A stretch of DNA of 64,000 nucleotides from Dermanyssus gallinae (GCA_003439945.1 QVRM01002457.1:698501-762500); one strand, 5' to 3'. Positions 45,166 to 56,091 are shown, counted from the stretch's first letter. The notes: a model not told the origin generated them from the letters alone. Made by a program: numbers and translations.

Positions 45166-46530
45166 ATTATACGTACAATAGGTTGGAAATAGACTCGATA
45201 AGAAATTTGCTAAATTGATTTGTATACCCGCAAATCTTACATCATCGTCTATATTTTGATTTATTGTAATCCGAGTTATATTCTAGACAAACGGTGCTCT
45301 TCCTTTTTCAAAGTTGACGATTACCTCTAAAACGGATGCGTTTGGGGAACACGCAGCCGGCTGACGAGCGGTGGCCGTCGCTTGGCACCCTTTGATACCT
45401 TGGAATTTCTATCTTTGTCCTAATACTTTAACGACGCTGCGACCAAATGTAACGATGCTGCTACGCTGAGTGAACTGGGGATGTAGGGAACTCAGCAAAA
45501 CGGCAGCTACAACACGAGATGCCTAGAAGCCAATGAACGACGACACACAACCAGAGAGAGGGTGCGTCTGATGCGTTGCACGGCCTAGAAGAGAATGACT
45601 TTTAGCCATCCTCCATCGGTCTATTTATTAGTTCACGAGGAATCGCGGCGTGCTGGCACTCCCAAGGGTGTCAAACTCCGCTCTCAAATCGGTCGAAATT
45701 CACAACAGTTTGTGCTTGTTTCGTGTAGGAATACAGGTTAATTAGAGCTTAATGAGCTCGGATGAGGGCTCAAGACGACGACCTCTGCCGTCATCGGCCG
45801 GTGATTGTTTGTACCAGGCGGGGACGTTGGGGTTTTGGCGCGAAAAGCTGTGGCCGTGCTCTGCTGCCTGATGGAGAGACATGTATCGGCCGGTGAACCG
45901 GTTGGGACCGTTTGGCCTACGTTGAGGTTTGGCGCGAACGCTCTGGCCGTTGGACGTGGTCGGTTAGGATTGATTTGAATCACGTTGGCGATGACCCTGT
46001 GGCCATTGGACGTGCTCGGTTAGTACTGATTTGAACTGCGCCATGATGCGTGTACGGTGTAGTGCGTGGTTGGACCATCCAGCCGTACTGGCCAAAAGAG
46101 GCCAGACTCCGTCATTTCTGTCCTGTCTGGTTTTATGTTTTGAGTTACTATGTACAGAATCAGGGCAACTATTAGTGATATAACTCGTTTTCGAAGAAAA
46201 ATCTCAAAGTAGTTAACATTGGAGCGTTTGGCCGTTGATGCATACGTTTTGTTTCGAGCGTGTTCTCTAGGTCTACCGATACGGTTTTGTCAGAGATCTA
46301 CGGCAGCTCGTAATAGATACGTTTCAGCCTCTCTTGACCGCGTTCCTTGGCGAGGCTTCCGCCGTATAGGATATCCAATTTGAACAGATGCTATATTAGT
46401 TTTCTTTGCATTAGCTGCTACCTTTTGCGGGAAACATTTCAGCTAGTTTAGGGAGGCGGTAATGTGGTTGTGGGTCACAAATACCTGAGCACAATGCATG
46501 GTAGCCCGACGTATTTTCTTCAGTTTTAAA
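45166..46530. other. No gene seen; one imperfect 58-bp tandem pair
   Basis: TTGGACGTGSTCGGTTAG plus flanks occurs at about 45,948 and 46,006. Otherwise unique sequence. A (TA)n-(GA)n array lies at 46,532-46,566. Confidence 0.4.
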
Positions 46531-47044
46531 TTTATATATATATATATATATAAAGAGAGAGAGAGATAAAGGAATAAAAGGCTGCTGGAGTTTAAACTCT
46601 CATCTTTGCATCCGTCCTTTGCCTAACTATGAATTATTTACTTTCGTATTCTCCCTCTAGATCCTCAGATACACTGCGGAGTTTTGTTTTTATCGTTATG
46701 TGCGGCTCCTTTTTAAGCCACCCAGACTCGTAAACCCGCGCGCGGAGCCATAAGTCTTCCGGTTTATTGTAATTTATTCTCACTCTATTTCACATCTTCA
46801 CTAGAAGTTCGTCCGTTTACTACTCCAACTTCAAGTTAGAAGTTCAATTCATTTCTAATGCAGATCTGCCTGTTTAAACCCTGTTAAAAATCGTTAAAGG
46901 GTCTCTAAAGGGTAATATTTTTACAACAATGGCATGTTGCCGTTGAGTTCAGCGTATTTCGAAGCCCGCGCAAAAACGTTGTTTTTCCCCTGTGTTTTTT
47001 CAATCGAAAACACGTATTGGCAAGCTCTGCATACACCAAGTCTA

Positions 47045-47400
47045 TCATAACCGTAAGTACTGATTTTAAAGTTCGGTAGAACTCAGCAGGAAAATATTTT
47101 TTCCCAATGGAAAGAGGGGCGGAAACGTCTTGTTTACGAGTGAGGCTGAAATTTATAAGAGTAGCTATTCTATCTTTTTCTTCTACATGGTTGTGCAAAA
47201 TCCACGTTTACGGGAGGACCAGTCAACGCGTAACGGAACCGATCATACTGGTGTATTTGGCGAGAGCAATTCTAAAGCTTAGTTGTTTTCCTAACTAAAG
47301 TGATGCTGCTGCGTCACGTAGCTGCCGAGTAACGAAGCCTGTTCGACAGTCATTTCGAAAGTGGAGGCATCTCATACTTGTTAGCACTTCTGAGACCTGC
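47045..47400 (-). mobile_element. Unnamed repeat family C, copy 1 (internal deletion)
   Basis: GGCGGAAACGTCTTGTTTA, AAATTTATAA.AGTA, TTGTGCAAA.TCCACG and GCGGGAGG-type blocks match 49,690-49,870. Then GCTGCGTCACG.AGCTGCCGAGT matches 50,120-50,150. The roughly 150 bp between these blocks in the other copies is missing here. Confidence 0.75.
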
Positions 47401-47498
47401 TTCAACAAATGATAAACCACTCGCGCTCGTTCAGAAACACACTAGGCTTTTTGCCAACAATTTTACCCTGGGCATCTTTTTTACGCGGCCTTTGACCC

Positions 47499-47552
47499 GA
47501 AGTTCGCACGGCTTTGATTTGAAGTTCGCACGGGCTTTGATTCGGAGTTCGT
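47499..47552. repeat. 21-22 bp tandem repeat, three units
   Basis: GAAGTTCGCACGGGCTTTGAT-like units in tandem. Confidence 0.8.
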
Positions 47553-47861
47553 GCCATTCGAGGCACCGAAGCGGCATAAGAAAAGCCGTCAATGCGGGAG
47601 CAGATGACAAGCCAACTTCGCAATAGAAAGCGAAGCGTTGGGTTCGTGTCATCATACAAACATCGTGTCATTTCATCGCAAACTGCCGTAATATGATTTC
47701 GCGATGAACCGGTTTACAAATGCAGAAGAAGAGTTGACATGCCCTGCATTTATGGTAAAACACGCTTAGAGCGATAGCCGCGCTACGCGGTTGTACGCAG
47801 AGCGTTTTCCAAATAAACTAATGACACCTGATAGTCGCGCGTTTACAATTATGATTGATTG

Positions 47862-47945
47862 ATTAATTTATTCGCTTGACAAGTGTGTGTACACTTATCC
47901 ACCTTCTATATGAGATGCGCATAACGCTGCAGCTATCTACAGTCG
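47862..47945 (+). mobile_element. Unnamed repeat family D, copy 1
   Basis: TTGATTGATTAATTTATTCG, CTTGACAAGTGTG and the following 40 bp match 52,878-52,965 (TTGATTGAATTATTGTTCGC, CTTGACATGTAT, ...GCGCTTAGAGCGGCAGC). It may be a short element end. Confidence 0.55.
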
Positions 47946-47954
47946 GTTTTGTGA

Positions 47955-48765
47955 AACTGGGTCGTTCCATGGCCGGTACTACGACACTGGACGGCCACGG
48001 ACGACGAAAACGCCAGATGCGAAGCAGCGCATTCTTCAATAGCTAACCGAGCGACCTTCTGCGAGCATTGTGCAGTTGTCTGCGTATGCCGGAGTTAGTT
48101 TCGCTGCTGTACAAAGGACACTGGTCGACGAAGGACTGCACCCAAACCGGTCTTAGCGAATTCGAATTCTACGGCCCAGTTACTATCTAGCTACGTTCTT
48201 AGACCGTTTTTAGGGAAGGTGAACATACGTAATAGGTTCCCTGCGCTTGTTCCGTTTACGAACAGGCTTCGTTTAGCCATGATGGTGCGTTTAATGGCCA
48301 CAACACTCATTGATGAACCTACGGGAACCCGCATATGACCCGCGATCGTAGTCGCTAGAATCGCTCCTCGGTGAGTGTCTGGGCAGGCATAGTGGAGGAC
48401 TACCTTATAGGCTCCCACATGCTTCCCTCTAGATTAGATGCAGCTGCGTATCGCACGTTCTTGACCCATACGTTACTGCTGGAAGGCCTCCCGGAAAGCG
48501 TTCGTGTGAGAATGTGGTTTCAGTATGCCACACAACTCTGCTACGGTTCGGGAATTTCTAAACGAAACATTCGCGATTCGGTGGATTGGCCGAGGCGGAC
48601 CGATTGCTTGGCCACCTCGATCGGTGTAACAAGTTTCGACCTTTTTTTGTGAAGCTACCTGAAGAGTGTCATTTACTAAACCTCTGTTGAGCCTCGTGAA
48701 GATCTGGTCGCCCGTATATTCAACGCAGTTGACGCTGATTGGGCAGTTTAAAGATTGGCGGTTTG
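47955..48765 (+). pseudogene. Degenerate Tc1/mariner-superfamily DDE transposase (family T)
   Basis: The N-terminal helix-turn-helix is readable at 47,990-48,155: GRRKRQMRSSAF in a shifted frame, then LTERPSASIVQLSAYAGVS and FAAVQRTLVDEGLHPNR. After an unalignable gap, VWAGIVEDYLIGSHMLPSRL and VRVRMWFQYAT (48,378-48,540) are the catalytic-core blocks. WPRRTDCLATS..FDLFLW stands where family members have WP.RSPDLT.LDFFLW. EDLVARIFNAVD follows at about 48,702. The second catalytic box (normally HDGAP after MWFQ) is replaced, and frameshifts separate all blocks. A dead copy related to 41,020-41,405. Confidence 0.75.
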
Positions 48766-48774
48766 AACAAGCGC

Positions 48775-49318
48775 GAGTGGTTTATTTGCTGAAGCAGGCC
48801 AAAGTGTTAGCAAGTATGCATGCCTTCACTTTCAACATGGTTGTCGAAAAAGCTTAGTTACTCGGGGACTACGTAAGGCAGCGCCGTCATTTTAGTACAA
48901 AAATAAAGGGCATAAAATTTGCTATTGCTTGAGGATAATAGTTAGTTTTTTTGGACGTAATGGCAAAATTTTACGGTTCTGAACGTCAAATTTTCAACGT
49001 AAAACATAACAACATATCGACTTTTTATGACTTTCCTTAATCCGGCAATTCGACTTTCGCTAGTTTTCGTTGGGTGTCATTCAGATTATGCGGCTCGCCG
49101 AACACGCCGATATGATCGATTCCTTCCTGCATTGGGTTCTCCCGCAAACGTCATTTTTGCACAGCTATGCGGGAGAATAAAAGAAAGAATAACTACTTTT
49201 TTAAACTGTGTCCTCGTTTCTAAACACGACGTTTCCGTCCCTCCTTCCATTAGGACAAAAACGTTCTTGTCAAGTTCTACCAAACCTTAAAATAAGTGCA
49301 TACCGTTATGATTGACCT
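48775..49318 (+). mobile_element. Unnamed repeat family C, copy 2 (plus orientation)
   Basis: It aligns as the reverse complement of 49,667-50,235 over about 540 bp. Blocks include GAAGCAGGCCAAA, ATGCATGCCTTC, TGTCGAAAAA.CTTAGTT, AATTTGCTATTGC, GTTGGGTGTCATT.A.ATTATG, GATCGATTCCTTC and AAACACGACGTTTC. It ends at the TA array 49,319-49,350. No coding capacity was recognised. Confidence 0.85.
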
Positions 49319-49349
<31 letters not shown>

Positions 49350-49350
49350 T
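49319..49350. repeat. (TA)n microsatellite at the end of repeat C copy 2
   Basis: TA array with one CA interruption. Confidence 0.95.
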
Positions 49351-49666
49351 TGTCAGCTTTGCTACAATGCAGGGTTGCGCCCGATTGGGGCAAGTTAAAC
49401 AAATCCCCAAAGCACAAATTCACCGTAGATATAAAATGCGTGGCCAATTTGCTCGATCGTGGAATTTTCCATCTTACCGCTACGTTTTTAGCACAAGCCT
49501 GCAATCAAGATAGGCCGCGCCGTTTATCGACGCCATGTCTCACGGGAGGCCAAAGCCTCGACCCGTTCTTTCTCACGTTGCCGGTGTCCAAACGCCGGTT
49601 CTCATCATCAGCGGTAATCCTTTGACGAACGAGGGAAATGTCAGCCTTAGCAAGTATATATATATA

Positions 49667-50235
49667 CACTTTTTTAAAGTCTGGTAGAACTCGGGAAGAA
49701 AATATTTTTTTCTCACTGAAAGAAGCGGGCAGAAACGTCTTGTTTAGGAGTGAGAATGAAATTTATAAAAGTAATTATTCTGCCTTTGTTTTTCCTATAT
49801 AGTTGTGCAAACTCCACGCTTGCGGGAGGCCAACGTCAGCGCATGAAGGAATCGATCATATCGGAATGTTCGGCGACAAATTCTGCATAATTTAAATGAC
49901 ACCCGACGCAAGCTAGCGAACGGCAAATAGCCAGATTGTGGAGAGTCATAACAAATCGACATGTTATTATGTCTAACGTGTACGTTTTCACGTGCAGAAC
50001 CGTAAACTATAACCATTACGACCAAAAAATTACGCCCAAGAAACTACTCTCAGGCAATAGCAAATTAAATGCCCATCATTTTCATACCAAAGTGGTGAGA
50101 TCACCAACACAATAATGGTGCTGCGTCACGCTGTTGCCGAGTGAACTAAGGTTTTTCGACAGCCATATTAAAACCGAAGGCATGCGTATGTTCTAGCATT
50201 TTGGCTTGCTTTAGCAAGAGTGTATAAAAAACATA
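49667..50235 (-). mobile_element. Unnamed repeat family C, copy 3 (minus orientation)
   Basis: Inverted relative to copy 2, with about 350 bp between them. It begins at a small (TA)6 at 49,655-49,666, so both copies have TA sequence at the same end of the element. Confidence 0.85.
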
Positions 50236-50244
50236 GGTACATAT

Positions 50245-50475
50245 TCATCGAGGTTTGATAGAACTCAGCAGGAAAATATTTTATTCCCATTAGATGGAGG
50301 GGCGGAAACGTCTTGGCAAATTTTTAAGCTTCTGAACGTGAAAGCTTCAACGTAGGTCATAACAACATATTTATATTTATGATTATCATTTATAAATGTC
50401 CTCAATCCGGCTATTTGCCTTTTGCTTGCGTTGGATGTCATTCATATTGTCAGTGCACATAGGCGGAAGCTTGGG
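50245..50475. mobile_element. Chimeric fragment of repeat family C
   Basis: 50,250-50,310 (GATAGAACTCAGCAGGAAAA, GGGGCGGAAACGTCTTG) is minus-oriented family C. It switches at about 50,312 to plus-oriented family C sequence (GCAAATTTTTAAGCTTCTGA, GGATGTCATTCATATTGT). This is a head-to-head rearrangement. Confidence 0.75.
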
Positions 50476-50479
50476 TTTC

Positions 50480-50615
50480 TTCTATAACAGAAGCACCTTG
50501 TCTAAATTGGAAACCATGCAAACCAATTTAAGAGTGGCCGGTCTGGGTCTCGAACCAAGTCCTCCCGAATACAAAGCAAACACTTTTGCCACTAAGCCAT
50601 CTTGCTCTGGTATCT
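50480..50615 (-). mobile_element. SINE family 3 (tRNA-derived)
   Basis: On the minus strand, TGGCTTAGTGGC (A box, 50,588-50,599) and GGTTCGAGACCC (B box, 50,545-50,556) have tRNA spacing. The acceptor-stem arms do not pair and a non-tRNA body continues to about 50,480, so it is a SINE head rather than a tRNA gene. Single copy in this window. Confidence 0.7.
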
Positions 50616-50639
50616 AGATGTTATGCTTTTTAATAAACT

Positions 50640-51170
50640 TTCGTTTTTTACTAGGTTGTTTTTTTGACTCGGGATGTGTGGCTTGGCTATGCGTACTTGC
50701 CATTCTGGCCACAGGCTTTATCTACACTAAAAACTTGCTGTTGCCTTTTCCGTCTAGACACAGGGCTTATCAGGCAAATTAACTTTTCGTGGGGCCAAAT
50801 GCAGCAGCTCCCTCGCCGTCTGATTTTCCGATTCTGCGAAAGTGCGGACACATTTGCGTTGCATTCAAGAAAAGCGGGATCGCAGAGAGGGCTGCCTAAT
50901 TATAGCTTGTTGAAAAAACAAGTCCGACTTGGGCGAGCCATCTCGCTTCAATGGTCTGTCGGAGTTGAACGAAAACCTTCTAAAGGCATATTTGAAGTCG
51001 TGAGGCGGGTAAAAAAAACACCAATTTTTAAGTAATAACAGGCGCGCATTGGACAATGCGCGCGTGTCGAAAAATCGTTTGACACGACAATCAATTTATC
51101 GAGAAGCCCAGCTGTTTTCTTAGTCAGTGGCGGCCACCGTAGGACCTAATGTGATGGTGAAAGGGATTCA
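50640..51170. other. No gene recognised
   Basis: A plus-strand frame at 50,664-51,035 has no motif I know and lacks family support. Confidence 0.25.
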
Positions 51171-51173
51171 TGT

Positions 51174-51430
51174 TCAGCGAAGAAATGAGCGACAATTTTC
51201 AATGTCCAGTCTGGGCTCAGATATAATACAAAATCCTCTAGTCACTTCCATTAGCTTTTTACAACCGCAGGCAACCATCTTGTTTATCGACGAAGCCAAC
51301 ATACTGATGTAATCGCCCGGTAAGCTAACGTCTGTGTTTACGACACATAGATGGTTTGTGACGAGGACGCAGACGCCCCGCACCCGCCCGCCACGCGAGT
51401 CTTTACCCTTAGGAAACACCTTATATTTGT
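51174..51430 (-). pseudogene. Possible LINE endonuclease fragment
   Basis: The minus strand reads SRGGRVRGVCVLVTNHLCVV, similar in style to the RGGGVCVLV...L segment of LINE endonucleases, followed by an unplaced stretch. One block only, so weak. Confidence 0.3.
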
Positions 51431-52750
51431 TTCTAAACTAACATCACAATCATCTCTTAACCATCTCTTACTCATTAAAACAATGTCAATATTAGATAGC
51501 AAATAAGAACTTTCTAATGCACGATTTTCGCCTGCTTTGGCAGCTGATCTAAAGTGAGACGTTTAATTCAGCGCCCGAATCTTCTCTCCCGTAGGCTCCA
51601 AATCAACCGACGTGGAAGACGGCCGAACGTCAGTAACATCACCGTACAGCTGCGATTTCATCGGTGCGATGCGGCCAAAGTACGAATCTATCACAGTGTC
51701 GTGTGACCAAAGCTTTGAATCGAGTAGAGTGCGTTCATCTTCCGCTTTGGCGAACTGACAAAAAGAGGAATATAAGCTGTAAGTAGTGTTGAGTTGCCGT
51801 ACTGCAAGGGATGATGATGATGATTTGAGTTTAGGTTTAATCATATTGTACATCTCAGTAGTGGCAGTAACGTAGTAGGTTTGAGACACAACCGCCCCGC
51901 TTCTTCACCACTCTTTGTCACTCCGGCCACTGCCGGAACAAGACCTTGACAATAAGCTGTTCATAACAAATGATGGCTTCTTGTCCCCTGCTGGCGCTTT
52001 TACGGCGCTTGATCAAGTGAGATCCCTCTCTCTCTCTCTCTCTTCTCTGCCATTCCGTCGTTGATGAACGTGCCGTTGCTGGAGACAGGATGCGGTTGGA
52101 CAGCGGTTGCGGAGAGGGTGGAAGGGAACGACAGCACAGTTGGTCTCGTAATGCTGGAGAACGCGCTAATTTCGAAAGGCTGGTCCGTCGGCGGCGTGAC
52201 GTCGGCATTGGATTTCTATCGTTTAATTTCATTACAGGCCGACGAAGCAAATCCAATTGACACTGATGGAGGTCTGCCCCCACGAAGAGCAGACAGTTCG
52301 TGCTGTTCGTGGGAGAGAATTGGCCTGCGACTCAGAGGGAGGCTTTTGCTTGCAACTCACGGACGCGCGACGAGCGACTGCAGTAACAGCAGCACTCCGG
52401 AAGCAGAATGTGGAAACATTTCACATATCCCGCCGTATCACATTTATGCGAGCCGACGCAAATTCCAATCCATCCGCCGTTTTATTACAAGCCACACGTG
52501 CCACGGAGTTTACGGTGTGTCAAAAGTAGCGAAGCCGGAAACAGCCGGAACAGTGGAGGGTAGGCACAGTGCAAACAAGAAGTCCGTCACAGAACCAGGC
52601 AGTTCAACGTGAACTGCCTAGCAACGTGACAGAAGTGAGAAGTAAACCACGACCGCACAATAGAAACACACAGGTGAACCGTTGCACACACCAAGAGAGC
52701 AGCGAAAATCGAAAAACAGCGGATCTAGAAATGACGTCATGTTGCAGTGA
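51431..52750. other. Two unexplained open stretches, no gene claimed
   Basis: A minus frame at 51,563-51,889 (108 codons) and overlapping plus frames at 52,061-52,612 are not simple-repeat driven. A (TC)n run lies at 52,025-52,044. I recognise no domain, and transposon-derived sequence is likely given the context. Confidence 0.3.
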
Positions 52751-52754
52751 ATTG

Positions 52755-52758
<4 letters not shown>

Positions 52759-52796
<38 letters not shown>
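52759..52796. repeat. (TA)19 microsatellite, left flank of RLE tail
   Basis: Pure TA array ending directly at the retrotransposon tail. Confidence 0.97.
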
Positions 52797-52798
<2 letters not shown>

Positions 52799-52853
52799 CG
52801 AGCACTGCCGAGTGTGCAAACGTATTGTAAATGATTAATAAATCATCACAATA
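52797..52853 (+). mobile_element. Tail-only copy of the TA-associated R2/R4-like retrotransposon
   Basis: The 57 bp GGCGAGCACTGCCGAGTGTG... through CATCACAATATT is essentially identical to 56,131-56,187, the 3' end of the long copy. TA arrays lie on both sides (52,759-52,796 and 52,854-52,877). Confidence 0.92.
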
Positions 52854-52877
52854 TTATATATATATGTATATATATAT
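52854..52877. repeat. (TA)n, right flank of RLE tail
   Basis: TA array with one TG interruption. Confidence 0.95.
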
Positions 52878-52965
52878 TGATTGAATTATTGTTCGCTTGA
52901 CATGTATACCTAAATACACATGTCACCATTTTATATCAAGGGCGCTTAGAGCGGCAGCAGATATA
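52878..52965 (+). mobile_element. Unnamed repeat family D, copy 2
   Basis: Matches 47,862-47,945 and immediately follows a TA array. Confidence 0.55.
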
Positions 52966-53750
52966 TAATCGTATTGCTCGTTGTGCCGAAACAGGAAACG
53001 ACAAAATGTAAACTCTCTGATTCTAAGAATTTTTCGATTAAACGAATCAGGACACCACGTCACCACCAAATCATGCGAAGACTTAACAATGTTGACTAGA
53101 AAACATAATTCACAAGCTTTCAGCCGATAGCATGGTGTTTGCCCACTTTGCACTATACGTTTTTTAGTTGAACTTTTTCCACTCCCGCCGTCACTGAGCG
53201 CTTTTCGCCATCTCTTTAGCAGCATGCCTGGCTTTACTATTATTCACCACAATAGAATATTTTGCCTAACGAGTCAAAAGCAATGCTTAGCATGTAGAGC
53301 ATGTAAGCAGTGTAAAATAAAAAGACAACGAAAGTCATGTTTGTGGAGCCTGCAAATGATTTTGAGCTTGCGGTTCGCCAGGCACCGTTTTTTTCGTTCG
53401 GTCTGATTTCATTAACCACAATGATACTCACTTATGGGTGATTTTTTTGTGTACTCGTATTTAACGCCCCACGGCGTGCTTTTTGCATATTGCAGCATGC
53501 GCCGTCGCATGTCGTATCAATAGTCGTTGTTGTTCGAAAAGTAGTTTCATTCACTCCATTCAGTCGATTCAGTGCTAAGGCGCCGCTGATAGCAAAGTAG
53601 TATGGATATTGACAAGTAGACGCATATGACCAGAAATGCCGAATCATTTTTAATTAACGGATATTTTACCGCCGGAGAGCCACTGGGCTACAACAAAGGC
53701 GCCATAAAGTGTGTCTTTTTACAGTTGGGTGTGACTTTGTGTAAGCTTTG
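52966..53750. other. No gene seen
   Basis: Unique AT-rich sequence without recognised motifs. Confidence 0.35.
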
Positions 53751-53762
53751 CACCAGTAGTAG

Positions 53763-53959
53763 AAGAAATGGGTGTCGAGCCCGATAGCGTGGTGGGTGCA
53801 TTCGTCTGCGCCTCGCGACCGGAGGAGACCATAGCCGCGCGGGTTCGAGCCCCACCGTTGCAACGATTTGTATTTATGGGGGTCCGCCTATTAAGCAATG
53901 CGAAAAGCAGTCCCATAGACGTTAAAGCCTCACTGAGAGTCAGTCCAGAAAGTATTTTT
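53763..53959 (+). mobile_element. SINE family 1, full copy
   Basis: The head has TAGCGTGGTGGGTGCATTCG and B box GGTTCGAGCCC. The body is TATTTATGGGGGTCCG, AAGCAATGCGAAAAGCAGTC and CTGAGAGTCAG, and the end is AGAAAGTATTTTT. A short putative target duplication AGTAGTAG lies at 53,755-53,762 and 53,960-53,967. Confidence 0.9.
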
Positions 53960-53967
53960 AGTAGTAG

Positions 53968-54719
53968 GTCGTGGTGGAACAACATCGACGCGTAGTATTA
54001 GTAGTAGAGGTAGGCCGCAAGCGGATCCCTTAGAAAGTGGTTGTAATATATATTTACATTAGAAACAATGTAGTGGAAGTGACCGCAACAGAGTGGAGGA
54101 AAATATAAAAAGAAAAAATGACGTCATCGGCCGATACACGAATAAACAGCCCCACAAAAGCAACACAAGCCGATATTCATACAGGGGCAACATTTTCGAA
54201 GAACTGTAGTATGCGCGTCGGCTACACGGTCGGCTAGCTATCAGATCCCTCCGAGAAGACAGACAACCTGCGTCTGTATCTTGATAGGCGGCTGATCACT
54301 GTCGGTAATTGTTGTCGGCTCGAGCCTCCTCAGTCAAAGGAAGCAGGCGTGTATGTTTAAGCGATGCCGAGAGCCCACCTCAAAAATTTAAACGCTCGTA
54401 GTATTAAGTGTGCAATTTCCAGCACCAACAGCGACTTCATTAACATCGGCCATCACACACCTTGTGGCCCCGGCAACAGAAGCCAGCAGTGGTGCGCTGA
54501 TGCTGTGCTCCGGTTTCTTCCCGCTTCAATGGCTGAACGCGGCTGTGGCGGCGGCACCGGCGGCGTGCGATATTTGACACGTCTTACGTCGAGTGTTAAA
54601 TGCCAAACATGTGCTTGTACGCACGGAATATTCCTCAGTTCGGCAAACTTTTCCCTAAGTTGTCGTTTAGGGTAGCCACTTTAACAAAAACGGTCTTGTC
54701 TAGGGGTGTAGCGTACGAT
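53968..54719. other. No confident gene
   Basis: Open frames at 54,364-54,675 and 54,600-54,848 start before recognisable RT sequence. Their first parts match nothing I know. The second runs into the retrotransposon. Confidence 0.3.
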
Positions 54720-54847
54720 AGCAGTGAAGCTATAATAATAAAAGCTTTACTATCTCCCACCTATTTAATAGGAAGGAAGGTAAAGGTTTTATCAATACCG
54801 TATCAGAATTTAACGTTGGAGATCGGCAATTGCCAGCTAAAGGTATG

Positions 54848-56091
54848 AGCGATCGATGGAGATATCTTGGAGTCGACTTTGACAGCAATGGCAGAGTTGA
54901 CTCCACCAAGGATATACTCCTTAACTTACTCAACAGACTCACGATAGCTCCCCTTAAACCCCACCAAAGACTCATATTTTTGAAAGACTTTCTCATTCCC
55001 CGTCTCCTATATAAACTGGTCTCCGGTCCCAGACCATCTTACGCACTCCTTAGTGACCTAGATAAAGAGATCAGAAAGGTTGTTAAGTCGAAATGGCTTA
55101 AGCTCGAAAACTCGGTGCCGAACGCCTACCTGTACACGCACAGAGCACACGGCGGTCTGGACATCCCCTGCCTCCAAACATTCATTCCCAGAATCCGCCT
55201 CTCCCGCCTGATAGCACTACAACACTCCACGCACCTTGGGGTCCAATGGATGCTAACCACCGAGCACTTTAAAAAAGATCTTGCGAAAACAAGACTTCTT
55301 TGCGAGCGCTTGGGAACCTCCATTGAGACCGCTACACAAGAGACCGATTACTGGTCTCAACAACTACACAACACGTTCGATGGGGCACATTTAAAAAAAC
55401 ATACGAAACGCCCTTTGTACATTACTGGATTAAGGGTATGCCCTACCTATCTGGTAAGGAGTATTTAAACCTACTAAAGCTCAGGATCAACGCACTACCA
55501 ACGCGTGCCAGATTGGCCAGGGGACGCCCGGGCTACAACAAACGTTGTAGGCACGGGTGTCATGCGCCTGAGACGTTGGCTCATGTCGCTCAGATGTGCG
55601 ATATAACACACAAACAAACCATAAAGAGACATGACGACGTCTGTGATCGCGTGGCGCGTCTTCTCCGCGAAAGGGGTCATGAGGTGGTTCGTGAGCGAGT
55701 ATTCCGTCGACCGGGCGCACCGGGTCTAAAGCCCGACCTCGTAATAACAACACCTACCGAGGTCTGGGTTTTAGATGCCGAGGTTTGCGGCCCGAACCGG
55801 GACCTGGCAAAAGCACGGCAAGACAAGATCGCCATATATGACGTCGAGTTCCTAAGAGCGGCGCTCCCCTACCCGCAAAAACCTCGCAGATTCGGATCCA
55901 TCACTATCTCTATGAGTGGTGTATGGGACTCCGAATCTGCGAGGACGCTCTTGGGGCTCGGCGTCACGAAGAGGAATCTTATGGATCTCACCGTTTTAAC
56001 TTTGCAAGGAACCTTGAGGATATATCGCTCGCACCGGATCCATAAGAGCGGGGGCTACCATCACGCAAGGACACGGACAACTGATTCTTAA
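54848..56091 (+). pseudogene. R2/R4-like ORF: RT thumb, zinc knuckle, PD-D endonuclease
   Basis: The protein would nick a target and prime reverse transcription of its own RNA (target-primed reverse transcription). The PD..D..K endonuclease and the knuckle before it define the RLE-type LINEs (R2, R4/Dong, CRE, NeSL, Hero clades). Both endonuclease acidic residues and the knuckle ligands are intact, so decay is recent and limited to two indels plus 5' truncation. A codon-embedded inverted repeat lies at 55,882-55,944. Similarity to R2 is strongest in the YLGVDF, APLKP.QR, C..GC...ET..H and KPDL blocks as I recall that family; clade assignment is not proven. Confidence 0.88.
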
